From assembly GCF_900496995.4 (NCBI RefSeq), contig NC_044012.1:248001-312000 (forward strand): a stretch of DNA of 64,000 nt, read 5' to 3'. The notes beneath the pieces were generated by a model. It did no database searches. It saw only the letters and a list, made by a program, of their open reading frames with translations, and was not told the origin of the DNA. Numbering within the stretch: position 1 is the first letter of the stretch; each line of letters opens with the position of its first letter. The position numbers and the translations under genes were made by a program. Source of the DNA: Aquila chrysaetos chrysaetos. Lineage: Eukaryota; Chordata; Aves; Accipitriformes; Accipitridae. Below, piece after piece: positions 22,410 through 43,299 of the stretch.

Positions 22410-24745
22410 TGTGCTGCTTTGGGGAGGACACCTCTTGAGTCGGAGGGACGCAGCCCGACTCTCCTCAGCCGAGCGGGATCAGGTCTCTTTATGTTGTTAC
22501 TGGTCAGTGCATCTTTTCCTGGTGGTAGAAACCGCAGGGTAGCTGGGCTCTGGGATGGGTCCATGCAAAGCTCACCAGGGCTCCCCTTGCAGAGACCTCT
22601 GCCTGAGCCTGGGCCCTTGCAAGGTGCTGGGCGCTGTTTCCTCCCTTTGCTGCTGGTATGCAGATGTTTGGAGACAGCTGCGGTTATGCCCTGTCACTTA
22701 TTATGGGAAAGCCCTGTTCATTCACACTTCTGGAGGCTGTCAGATTTGTTTTTGGGGCCTCTGGTGTTGACTGCCACTTTACCCTGGACTCCCTGCGGTC
22801 ATCTCAGGCTTTTCTTGAGCAACACAACTTGACCTGGACACAGTGTTCCCTCTGCAGCCTCTTGCAATCCACCCTGCAGAGCAGGATTGCATCACAGCAC
22901 TTCAACAAACTTGTTTACAGGAGGAGTGGGACTGCTGACCCTGCTCTCAGTGGCCCTCAGCTCATGTCAGGGCTGTCACCTGCCTGCTCCCCTGCTTCTG
23001 CAGCCCTCTGTACGAGCCTCTTCGTTTCCTAGATTCTCTGCTTCAAGCAGGTGGTGCTTATTGCTGCTCTAACAGGGATGTGACCTGGTCCATCGGCCAA
23101 GGTTTTCATGCGCTTTCTCTGGAGAGGGCCTGGGAGGCTCTCGCTCTCCTGGTCTGAATGTGGCCGTCATGCCTGTGGGAGCACGAGCTTGAGTTTCACG
23201 TTGTCCCACGGCACTCTTGTCTGTGCTCTGCAGCTGATACGTGACTGTGGCTTGGAGACATTCAGTGCCTTGCACTGCCACGGCAGTCGCTGGCAGCGTT
23301 GGCCTCGGGCATGGTCCTGTGCTGCCATAGCCCAGTGCGTGAGCTGTGGTCCGTGCCCCACGAGCAGGCTGGGGCATCTTCCCCCACCTTCCTGCAGGCA
23401 GTCCCTTTGTCCGAGCTAACCTTGAGGCTGCTGAGTGGGTACCAAGGCACAGTCGTGTGTTGCTTTTTTACCCCTGCCAGGACGTGGCAGTCTCCTGTGG
23501 AGGGATAAGCCTGCTACAGTGGGATGGTGCTATATAAGCCTGCTATCGTCAGATGCCACAGCACCTTTCTAAGTGCTGACGTGGTTCATGGATCGGAGCT
23601 GTCAAGCCCCGATGCATCCTGTGCTGGACTCTAGCCTTCTGTGTTTCAAGTGTGGTTGCATGAGTATGACTGGTGCTGGGCCACAGATGTCAAGCCCTGC
23701 ACTGTTTAGGGGCACAGGCGCCCCATGAGATGGGAAGAAGTTTGTACAGGATAGGAAGGCCACCTTCTGGAGCACCTGGGATCAGACACAGATGTCCCTC
23801 CTGAGCCTGAAGGACTGGCAAGAGGCTCGCTGGTGAGACCCCCGGCAGGCCAGGCTTCAATGGCTCAGGGCTGGGGCTGGCCCTCACATGCTCCATATGG
23901 TTTTGGGGTGGCCTCACTTCAACACTGGCACACCGGGGTAGGTAAGAGGGTGGGTGCCTGTCCCTTCCTTTCCGTGCTGCCCCTTGGTTGTGCTCCTGCT
24001 GGAAGCAGACTCAGCTCGTAGGAGCAGGCTGATGTGCTCTGCCCCGCACCCTTGCTGCTCGCCAGCCACATCCAGCTGGGCACTGGCCAGCGATTGCTGC
24101 TACGAGTTCCCGTAAGGCTGGGCTGGGCCCTTGCCTCTGCTGACAAACAACCTGCACCCGAGGGGCCAGGGGCTGCCGGGACGTGGGGCTGGAGCCCGTC
24201 GGGGCGGGAAAGGGTGGGTACTTGTGGGAAGAGGTTGGTTTGGCCGAAGTCCATTGGAGCCTGCAGCGAGCGGGCATGGGATGGGCTGCACCCCTCGGCC
24301 AGCCGTGCTGGTGCTGCCCAGAGCGCTGGCAGTGCCGAGCCCTGCTGTGCCCCAGCTTTGTGGGGTGGCTGGCAGGGCGTGCCCTGGCTACAGATAGAGC
24401 CAGGCACAGGATGGGATGGGACTTGGCTCCTGTGCCCCGGCTTCGCCTGCTGGCAGAGGGACGGCTGCCCGGGCCCTGTGGGGCTGCCGGGTGCCGCCAC
24501 AGGGACTGCTCTAGGCGGTGGTACAGGGCAGTTTTGCAGGGGGCAGGGGCTGGCTCTGCTTTCTGTGAACCTCAGCTGGTGTTGCAGCACCAGGGCACCA
24601 GTGTCTGCAGCCAGATCCCTCCCTGCATATTTGTAGCTGCAAAATCCCAGAAACTCCTGGCACGCTGGCTTCCCATGGGCGGTTGGCAGGCTCTCCCGGC
24701 GCCTCTGCCAGGCCAGCTGTGAGCCAGGTGGGGCTTTCTGTGCTC
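22410..24745. other. Spacer between DHODH and haptoglobin
   Basis: GC-rich intergenic sequence with many shadow frames and no recognisable exon on either strand. I looked for TXNL4B, which in mammals lies here on the minus strand, and saw no thioredoxin-like exon. Small exons could be missed by eye. Confidence 0.45.
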
Positions 24746-24751
24746 CTCCTG

Positions 24752-24837
24752 CTGGGAAAGGTGCTGGCTACATACAGCAGGGTCAGGAGGTCTGGAGCAC
24801 AGGGGCTGCCCAGGGCAAGGGAGGTGGCCATAAAAGG
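24752..24837 (+). promoter_or_regulatory. HP: Haptoglobin promoter: TATA-like box and APRE core
   Basis: CATAAAAGG at 24829-24837 is a good TATA-like element, about 65 bases before the ATG, so transcription would start near 24860. CTGGGAA at 24752-24758 matches the core of type II acute-phase (STAT3) elements. This fits a liver-specific, cytokine-induced plasma protein gene, unlike the CpG-island promoters of its neighbours. The STAT3 assignment is motif-based inference. Confidence 0.5.
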
Positions 24838-24901
24838 GGTGAGGAGGGAGCCCTGAACAGCATCAACCTGCAGAAGGAGGCTGCTGCGAAGAGAGGGAGC
24901 T

Positions 24902-26869
24902 ATGAGCATGGGGTGAGCGATGTCGATGTGTGTGTCCTGCTTGCCTGGCTGAGGACCTGGCCCTGCTGTGAGCTGTGGCAGGACCCATGTTGGGCCAGGA
25001 AGCGCTCCGGGTCCCAACACTGTAGCCTTGTCCTCCACAGCAGCAGGGTCCGGGTCTGGCCCAGGCAACTTCTCCAGGCTGTGTCCGATGGGCAGCCCCG
25101 GGGGTGTGGGGTCAGCCCTCTGCCCTCTGGGGGAGGCAGCCCCCAGGGACAGGGCATGAGCCTGGCCAGGGCAGTGGTCCTGGTGGAGCCCGCAGACTGG
25201 GAGCAGGGGGTAGGGGCCCTCTGCTGAGTGTGCCCTCTCTTCCCTGCAGGCCTGCAGTGCTGCTGATTGCTGGCCTGGCCTGGACCGTGCTGGAGACTGC
25301 AACCGCCACTGGTACCTTCCAGGGCAAGGGTGGGAGCACTGGGGCTCGAACAAAGCCAGGGGCAGCTTGGCAGGGAGCAGGCGTGGGGCAGGGAAGACAG
25401 GAGTGGGGAGGGACCTGCCAGAGGCGGGGGTGATGTCCTGGGCTGAGTCCTCTGGGCCAGCTGAGCATCCTCTGCCTGCAGACTGGAGCTGTGCAAAGCC
25501 TGCGGAGATTGAACATGGCTACGTGGAGCACCTGATCAAGTACCGCTGTGACCCGTACTACCAGCTGCGCAGCTCTGGTGACGGTGAGGCAGGTGGCATG
25601 GGCGCAGCACCCAGGGATGGGGCTTGTCCCCGGCTCCAGGGGATGCATGGGGCTGCCCCAATGCCAGATGATGCAGCCCACCCCCCACCTTCCTTGGGGG
25701 TACAACTAGCTACCCCTGCTCACCCAAGCCCTGGGGAAGTACAAGTACGCCTGTGCCTCCCTGGCTGCGGGGCCCTTCCCCTCCCTCGCAGGGCAGGGGT
25801 GCTGACTCCAGTTTCCCTCCAAAGGCACGTACAAGTGTGACGAGGATCATGAGTGGGTGAGCCCTGAAGCTGGCAAGGAGGTGCCTGTCTGTGAGCCAGG
25901 TGAGAGCAGAACAGCAGGGGCTGGGGCTGCGAGGGGCAGGGCGCATGGAGGGCTGTGAGCGGTCAGTCTGGGCAGCCAAAGGGCTGCAGGGGCTGCTCGC
26001 AACCCCCATCTTCAGCGCTGCTCCCTGGGGCTGCCCCGGGCCAGGAGACATCCAGTGCCTGCTGGCCTCAGAGGGCTCACCGGGGCTCTGCTCTGCCCTA
26101 CGCAGTGTGCGGGAAGCCAAAGAACCCCCCCAGGCAGATGCAGCGTATCATCGGCGGCCTGCTGGCCGGGAAGGGCAGCTTCCCTTGGCAGGGCCGGCTG
26201 GTGACCCGCCACAACCTCACCGTGGGGGCCACGCTCATTGGTGACCAGTGGCTGCTGACCACGGGCAGGAACGTCTACCTGAACCACAGCGAGAACACCA
26301 AGCCGGAGGAGATCGCCCCTACACTGCAGCTCTTCCTGGGCAGCCAGAAGGAGCCTGCCTCGGGCATTGAGCGTGTGGTGCTGCACCCCGGCTACCCAGA
26401 GACTGTGGATCTGGCCCTGCTGAAGCTCAAGCAGAAGGTGCTCCTCGGGGAGGAGGTGATGCCCATCTGCCTGCCCCAGAAGGATTACGTGCGCCCGGGG
26501 CGGGTGGGTTATGTCTCGGGCTGGGGCCGCGGGGCCACCTTTGCCTTTCCCGACATGCTGAAGTATGTGATGCTGCCGGTGGCAGAGGGCGAGAGGTGCA
26601 GGGAGTACTACGAGGCGCGGAATGAGTCCTACTGGGTCCAGCCTATCCTTAGCAATGACACCTTCTGTGTGGGCATGAGCGAGCTGCGGGAGGATACGTG
26701 CTACGGGGATGCCGGCGGCGCCTTTGCCGTGCAGGACCCCGATGACAACACCTGGTACGTGGCCGGCATCCTCAGCTACGACAAGACCTGCACCGTCTCC
26801 AAGTACGGCGTATACGTGGACGTGCAGCGTGTCCTGGCCTGGGTCAAGGAGACGGTGGCGGCCGGCTGA
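24902..26869 (+). CDS. HP: Haptoglobin, single CCP plus inactive serine protease domain
   Basis: Coding exons: 24902-24912, 25250-25311, 25482-25583, 25825-25899, 26106-26869. All are GT-AG and in phase, giving 337 aa. This is a secreted plasma protein that captures free haemoglobin. Residues 1 to about 22 are a signal peptide split after four codons. Residues 25-84 form one CCP domain with Cys 28, 47, 63 and 81. C85GKPKNP is the linker cysteine to the beta chain. The processing site is MQR97 before IIGG. In the protease domain the His57 position is Arg138 (TTGRN), the Asp102 position is Asp185, and the Ser195 position is Ala286 (GDAGGAF), so it is catalytically dead as in all haptoglobins. 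Glycosylation sequons include NLT, NHS, NES and NDT. The human receptor-binding loop region is shortened. It lies between DHODH and DHX38, as in mammals. Confidence 0.95.
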
Positions 26870-26886
26870 GGGGGGGTCTGTGGGGG

Positions 26887-26892
26887 AATAAA
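26887..26892 (+). terminator. HP: Haptoglobin poly(A) signal
   Basis: AATAAA only 18 bases after the HP stop codon gives a very short 3' UTR of about 40 bases. It is followed by a GT-rich tail. Confidence 0.85.
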
Positions 26893-27059
26893 ACTGCCCC
26901 ACACCTGGCTGTGGGCTCCGTCTGTCTGTGCACAGTGCTGCGGGGGCGTGCACGCGTGTGTCTGTGCGGGGGGGCAAGCGTGTGCGTGCGCTGGCCCCTG
27001 GGTGGGGGTGCAGCCGGTGGGGTCCGTGCAGGCCTTCCCCTGGGGGGGGGTGCCTGGGG

Positions 27060-27225
27060 CTCTGGGGGGGTTCTCCCCTCCCCCGTCCGTGGGGGTGTGT
27101 GTGGTGTTCTCCTCCCCCCTCCCCGTCCGTGGGGGTGTCTGTGGGGTTCTCCCCCCTCCTCCCCATCCGTGGAGTTGTCTGTGGGGTTCTCCCCCCCCCC
27201 TCCGTGGGGGTGTCCCTCGCTGTCC
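27060..27225. repeat. Minisatellite, unit about 45-50 bp, 3-4 copies
   Basis: Repeats of the form CCGTCCGTGGGGGTGTCTGTG then GGGTTCTCCCCCCTCC lie in the roughly 690-bp spacer between the HP poly(A) signal and the DHX38 start. The array is non-coding although open frames cross it. Confidence 0.75.
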
Positions 27226-27244
27226 CGTCCGTGTCCCCCCCGCC

Positions 27245-27579
27245 GCCCTCTTCCGGCCGCGCCCTCCATGGCCGGAAGTCCTCCCGCGGCCACGTGACCC
27301 TCACCAGTCCTCCGAGGGACCGGTGGTACGTCTTGTCTAGCGGCGGCTGGACTCTATGGTAGCTGCCACTCCTATGGGCTCTGGCCGCTATGTCCGTGGT
27401 GCAAGTGGCTAGAGCGGCTCTTCTCGCGGAGCACTGTGGGGCCGTCATGGCGGCGCTCAGGGCGCCGGTTTACGGTCGCTGAGGCAACCGCAGGCCGGTG
27501 TGGGGGCTGCGGGAGCGGGGACGGGCCGGGGCAGCGCTCCGACGCCTGCTCTCCCGCTGACGCCCGGCCCTGCGCGGCG
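27245..27579 (+). promoter_or_regulatory. DHX38: DHX38 promoter, CpG-rich
   Basis: TATA-less GC-rich sequence with two ETS-type sites in opposite orientation (TTCCGG 27251-27256 and CCGGAAGT 27272-27279), an E-box CACGTGAC at 27291-27298, and a YY1-like ATGGCGGC near 27446-27453. This is the usual composition of a housekeeping promoter. In mammals the same region also drives TXNL4B leftward; no TXNL4B exon is visible here. Confidence 0.6.
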
Positions 27580-37622
<10,043 letters not shown>

Positions 37623-37787
37623 GAAGGCAGTGCCCGTTGCTCTGAGGCTTAAAGACTTCCAGGAGCAGCTGAGTCTTAGGAGACTGCCCAGCTCCTCTGA
37701 TCACTGTACTCTGTGAGGTGCTCTACAGCTTGTGGCCCAGGAAGGCTTTGGTGCTTGGCACTACTTTTGCTACAGAACAGAAAGAAT

Positions 37788-37793
37788 TTTATT
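37788..37793 (-). terminator. PMFBP1: PMFBP1 poly(A) signal, minus strand
   Basis: The minus strand reads AATAAA only 13 bases after the TGA at 37809-37807. Cleavage would fall near 37765-37775, inside the DHX38 3' UTR, so the two transcripts converge with almost no spacer. Confidence 0.6.
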
Positions 37794-37806
37794 TGTTTAA
37801 AGGTTT

Positions 37807-40800
37807 TCAGTGTAATCCTTTCTTTGTTTTCCACTGTTTCTTGTCCTGGAGGTGAGTGTTGGGTGGAGGTAGCCCTGCAGAATCATCATGCAGGGCTGGT
37901 ACTGCCAAGTTGTTGCCCTGTAGAGCCTGGGACAAGGTACAGAATTACACTGACCTAGAGGGCAAAGACAGCTTGGCCCTGGCCCAGCCCTGGCCCATAC
38001 TACTGCAAAGGCAGTTCTCCCACAGCCCATGCCCTGGGCAGGCAGCCAGTGCCCAGCTGTCCCTGCACACATAAGACCATAGGCCCAGCCCTGTTTCAGG
38101 CCAGGCTGTGGCAGGAATTCTGCTCACCTTCAGCTGCTCACACTTGTGGTGCCGCTCATGTGTTCTGACCGTGAGGTACATGTTTTCCTCCTGCATCCTG
38201 CCCAATGTGTCTTGAAGATGCCTGGAGGAAAGGCAGTGGAGATGAGGTGATGCAGTGGTGCAGAGACAATCTTGATCTGCTGGCCTTGCAGGAGCTTGGG
38301 TAGTCCAGCAGTTGTCCATCTGTCCCATACACCCCTGCCGGCAGCAGTAACTGGTATGTGCAGAGAGCTCAGCCCCACTTCCCATGTTCACCACTTACTC
38401 CTTTTTGCCTGTCAGCTCTGCGATCTGCTTGATTTGCCGCTGGATCTTGTGCCCTAGTTTCTCATTTGACTGCCTGAAAATAAGGTGTGAGCTGAGTGAG
38501 TTGGTGTGAGGAGAAGGCAGCCACCTGCCCCTCCCTACTCCGGTAAGGCTTCTCACTCACATCTGCTCCCTGACACACTGGCTGATGTTGACCAGCACCA
38601 ACTCCCTCTCCTTGCGCAGCCCACTGCTGTCGGAGCATGCCAGAACGTGGGAAGAACGCAGGATTTCTACCTGGAAAGAATGACCCCTCCAGCCCCGTGC
38701 AGGTGTGAACCAGCATGTGACTGCTCTTCCCAGCCTCTATGAGCCCAGCACTGAAGGCAGTTGGAGAAACCAGGCTGTGCTGAGGCAGCAGCCTTGAGGC
38801 TGAGCAGAGGGTCTGGAGAGGCCGGTGCCTCGGGAGAGCTGCTCTGGAGAAGAACTGTTACCTCAGCACTACTGGCTGTGAACTTCTGTCATAACATGGT
38901 AGTTCCATGCTGAGGGGCTTCTTTCTAGCAATGGAGCAAAGAGGGCTAGTTTAAGGAGAATGAGATGTTCAGCCCTGCTGCTGCCAGACCCACAGCCTCC
39001 TCCCTTGGTGGCCTGGGATCTGCAGTACGCTGTCCCCTGTCCTGTCCTCTCCACCTCTCCCCTGCCTGTGGGCCAAGATCTGTCATTCCCTGGTGCTAGG
39101 GCCCAGCCTGCGCTCCTGCCCTTGGGCTGCGGTGCTGCCTGTTGCTATCCTGCACCTGCTCCGTGGCCTTGCTGAGCTCTTCCTTGAGGAAAGCCAGCTC
39201 CACCTTGCAAACAACCAGCTCCTCGTCTCGCATAGCCAGAGCTTGCTCGCTGTCCTGGTGTAGCTGTTGCCACTGTTGGGCTCGGCTGCTCAGCTCCTGC
39301 AGCCTCTCCTGGAGGGAGTGGGCCTGCCGGTGGCACAAAGAGGCAGTGAGAGAGCTAGGCTGAGCACAGGCTCCTGGTGCCCTGTGGGAAGGCTTGGGAC
39401 ACACTTACCTCCTGCTTGCTCTGCTCCTGGGCCCCCTGCAGCTTCCTCAGCTCCCATTGGAGCTGCTGCCTCTCTTCCTTGTAGGTTGCAATCTTCTCCT
39501 CCTGCTCAGCATTCTCTTGCTGGGCTTGGGCCAGCTCTGCCTGCAGGGTGGCCATGTCCTGCACCTGCATGCAAAGTTGTGGGGCAGGGAGGGTGGTTGG
39601 CCAAGCTGTGGGCAGGCTGGGGCTCCCCCCAGGGGCTAGTTCTGCCCAGGAGCAGGCAAGGGCTCTTTGCAGCACTTTGCTGCTCTGGCACCGAGGGCTG
39701 CGCGGTGGCTCGCTGCAACTTGGATCTGTCCTGTCCCTGCCCTCACCTGTTGCAGCAGTTCTGCCAGGTGCTTTCTGTTGGAGGCCACTTCTTGGTGCAG
39801 GTCTTGGATGGTCTCCTTGGCTCTGCTAAGCTGCTGTAGACTTTGCTGCTCACGGGCCTGGGTGGCTCTCAGCTCCTCCTGCAGCCGAGCCAGGCTGTGC
39901 TGCAGGCCCTGGCTCTGCTCCTCCTGTGCCCCTAGCTGCAGGGAAGGCAATGCATTAGTGGGTGCTGCATCGCGGTGCTAGTGCCGCTTCCTGGCAGAGC
40001 GAGATCTGTACCCTCTCTCCTGCTGCTGATCCCAGCTCACTGCCCACTCCTGCAGCACAGGCTTTGCTGCAGGGCTTTATTCTCACTCGTCCACTCCTTC
40101 GCCTGCTGCAGCTCTTGCTAGAGCTTTCCCTTCCCGTCCTGCTGGCAGCACAGCTCCCCTTGCAGCTCCCATGGCGTGGTAGCCTGCTCCTGGCACTGGG
40201 CAGGCCCTGGGTTATCCATGGGGGCAGAGGAGGCTGGGGCCAGGCTGACAGAGGGACCTCACAGAAGGTCTTGCCCACGACCTACCTGCTCCCTCAGGGC
40301 TTGGAGCTGTTCCTGACTCCTCTGCAGCTTCTCTTCGGCATGGGCTGCAGCATGCATGTGTTGCAGCGCCTGCTCGAGGGTCACCTGCTGTTTCCACTGC
40401 CACTGGCTCAGCTCTGCCTGGAGCTGTGTTGCCAGCTCCCTGGGGGCAAGGGGACAGTCTCAGCTGTCACAGCCCCAGGCTGCTCTCCCTTGATGGAGTG
40501 GGTGCAGGCAGAACCCTAATTGGGCCCTGGCTGTGCCAGGGACAGCCAGCCTCAGGACCTGCCTACCTGCTCTGTGCCTGCTCAGCTTTGCTGCTGGCTG
40601 CTTGCTTCTGCAGTGCTTGGAGCTCGGTCTCTACCTCGCAGTTGGCCTTGTGCTGCGAGCCCTTCCCCAAGCACAGGCACGGCTGCTCCTCTGTGTGCTG
40701 CAGGATGTTCACAGCTGGCAGCTGCTGTGCTGGTGCCTGGGCTGCTTGAGATGGGGGGGGGGGGCAGGCTGGCATTGCCTCCCCCCACCCTGTCCCAGGG

Positions 40801-43250
40801 CTTCTGGGGGAAGCAGAGCAGGGCTCAGCCCTGCAGCGCAGTTTTGGGACACTTGCTCTTGTGCCTCCCGTGCTCCCCTGGCTGCTTCCTCCCCAGGCAG
40901 CTGCCTCTCCACCTTCCCAGAACTGCACAGGGAAACGCTGTCTGCCCTGTAACTCTGCAACTAGTCATGCCCCAAAAGCACAGGTAGTCTGTGGGGCCCA
41001 CAGGGTCTTGCCATTCCCCTCCCCTTGCATCCCCTGTTGCACCAGGATGGACTGGGTGCTGCTGTAGTGCGTGGACGTGCAGTAACTGATGGGGAGGCAC
41101 TGCCTGCTGCCTCCTGGGGTGCGTTCCTTCCTCATCCTCCAGCTGTGTGTGCACTGACCCTCATGGGTGCCAGATGCCTCCTTGTTGCTGCTCTCTGCCA
41201 TGGGGGCAAGCTAGGCCTGGGCCTGGGCTCCCCACTGGAGCCACCAAGAGCGTGGAACCCTGTGGTGCTGGCTGCAGACTCCAGCCTTCACGTGTTCCAG
41301 CCCTGTGGCCCTGGATGCCCCCCTCCTTGCCCACCCCACTTTTCTCAGCACTACTTCGCTTCGCCGCCCTCCCCAGCTGCGTGTCCTGTGCCCGGTACTG
41401 GCACAGTACCTGAAGTGCATCATCTCTGTGTCTACCACTGTGACCTGTATGAGCAGTACAGCCATGTGCTGTCTGCCGGCTCCCGTCTGGCCCCACGCAC
41501 CAGTGCTGGGGCTACTGGGCTGTCAGCACTGACCTGCTCGAGCAGCTCTGTGCACTCCTCCTTCAGGATATTGCAGCTGGTGTCAGAATGGCTGTAGGCA
41601 GTGACCTCTGTCTGCACCGCCTCATCTTTCTGGTCCTGTGGAGAGGTGCATCACTGGCCTGTGGGTACCCAGCATGGTGTGGGACCCCCTGGATTGCCCT
41701 GTGCCCCTGCTGTGGAGAGGCTGGGGCTGGAGAAGCAACTAGTTTGGGACAACCCGTGGGCAAAGGGCTGCTGGGAAGGACCTGTGGCAGAGGGATGTGG
41801 CCTGCACCATGTGGGAAGCAGGATGGCTGCTGGCTCCTGGCCCGCTTATCCCTGTGCATCCCCCATAGTGCCCTCCCTGTTGCGGCAGTGTCTGCTGGAC
41901 AGCCAGCAGCCCTGGAAAAGCGTCCCTGTGGTCCCTGATCTGTGACAGGACATGGGCGCAGGAGGAGAGCAGTGAGCCCAGTGCGCTGGCGAGGCTGCGG
42001 GCTGCAGCAGTGCCACCAGCCCTGGGATGGTGCCTAGGGTGCCAGTGAGGCCACTGGGGGCTGCAGACTTCCAGCCCTGCTCAGCTGCAAGGACTGGGCC
42101 ATGCCAGCCATGCCTGCCCTCTGTCTGGGCTGCTCCGTATGGGGTGCGGTGCTAATTCCCTGTCCCACATGTGGCTGGCAGGACATGCCCTGCCCTCCCT
42201 AGCGGGGCTGGTCACCCACTGTTTTCACAGGCAGGGCTGTTGGGCAGGCATAGTGCCTAGGCTGTGATGGGATGGCTGGGGGTGGGGGCACATGGCCAAG
42301 GGAGGGGGATTCATGCAGCCAGGCCTGTGGCCGTTTTGCCCAGCAGTGGTACCTTGCCCATCATTGCCTGGTACTGCTGCATCAGAAAGACCAACTCCTG
42401 GTGCTTCTGCTCCACTGCACACTCCCGCTGCAGCAGCTGGACCAGCCGCTTGTGGTTCGTGCCCCTGCAGAAGTCCAGGTCCAGCTGCAGCGCCTGTATC
42501 GAGGCCAGCACCTGCTCTGGCTCCAGCTCCTGCTGCTGCGTGTCCTGGCATGCTTGGGGCTCCCTTTGCCATGGCTCCAGCATCGATGCGTGCCTTTGGC
42601 CCTAGGACATAGCATAAGCAGCATCTGTCTGGCTCACTGCTGTGGCCAGCCCATCTTGCAGCTCCTGCCAGGCACTGGAGCTGGACTACAATGCTGGCAG
42701 TCCAGATTTTTTTGGTCAGAGAGCAGCAATGGAGTGTGTTGACAACTGGTGGGTGCAGACCTCTTCCCCGCCGAGGCAGCACCACCCTGTGTGTGTGTTC
42801 TGACAGTTCCCCTGGGCTCATGAACAGCCAAGCCCCCGAAGCTGCTGGCACTTGGCACTGCAGTGATGCCAGCGTGAGCTGTGGCTGCTGTGGGAAAAGG
42901 TGGCAGTGGGAGCAGTGCGGCTGCAGCACGACTGGATGCCCCTGAGCCCTTTTGTGCTTTCCCCAGACCTGGAGGCCGAGCTGTCTGGTGGCAGAGGCGA
43001 GGGCTGGCCAGGGACTCCTATACCACCCGGCCACCAGCCTGTGGCTATGTGACCAGTGCCTGGGGTGGCAGTGGGGTTGGCACAGCTCACCTGGAGCTGC
43101 CAGGTCTCCATCTGCTGCTGAAGCTGGTGGATGGAGCTGCTCAGCTCTGACGTTGCCTCCTCCACTCCTGGCAGCCCTCCGCAGGGACCCTCAGGCTGGC
43201 CCAGAGGTGCAGGAACGTCCCTGGACGTGCCACATTCTGGCCACTCTCTC
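37807..43250 (-). CDS. PMFBP1: Coiled-coil protein, PMFBP1-like (partial model)
   Basis: Minus-strand exons with good splice sites, in gene order: 43250(approx.)-43091, 42601-42353, 41635-41534, then a gap where I cannot resolve exons, about 40746-40567, 40439-40286, 40195-40041 (damaged), 39935-39747, 39564-39409, 39323-39156, 38670-38561, 38473-38399, 38221-38128, 37917-37807. Away from the gap, phases agree except across the damaged exon. The product is rich in Gln, Glu, Leu and Ala heptads (ELATQLQAEL, KIATYKEERQQLQWEL, EECTELLEQ), which indicates a long coiled coil. The end is QDKKQWKTKKGLH. PMFBP1 lies tail to tail with DHX38 in mammals and encodes a sperm head-tail coupling protein of about 1000 aa. 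The name rests on synteny plus coiled-coil content; I did not recognise every exon. The 5' end is not defined. It may be a functional gene with one lost exon, or a decaying one. Confidence 0.6.
40041..40195 (-). pseudogene. PMFBP1: Damaged PMFBP1 exon: in-frame TAG and frameshift
   Basis: The exon has an acceptor (CCTGCCCAG) and a donor (GTGAGC) and reads in phase from the previous exon as CQEQATTPWELQGEL. Codon 26 is TAG (40120-40118), followed by more open coiled-coil sequence (QELQQAKEWTSENKALQ). It is 155 bases long, one short of a multiple of three, so the next exon would also be read out of frame. The neighbouring exons end and begin at phase 0, so skipping this exon keeps the frame. 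Confidence 0.6.
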
Positions 43251-43299
43251 GCTGCTGGAGGGACCACAACATGGGACAGGCCCTTTCCACTGGCCCCAG

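Noticed and set aside
24902-26869. An active serine protease (for example a complement or MASP-like enzyme)
   Set aside because: The His and Ser positions of the triad are Arg138 and Ala286, and the whole chain aligns with haptoglobin in sequence and gene position.
26012-27448. Minus-strand frame of 478 codons opposite haptoglobin
   Set aside because: It is the antisense shadow of HP exon 5 plus the minisatellite after it, with no homology.
37807-37917. Treating the PMFBP1-like region as wholly pseudogenic
   Set aside because: Apart from one exon, the resolved exons keep splice sites, open frames and matching phases through to a stop and poly(A) signal, which is unlikely for an old pseudogene.
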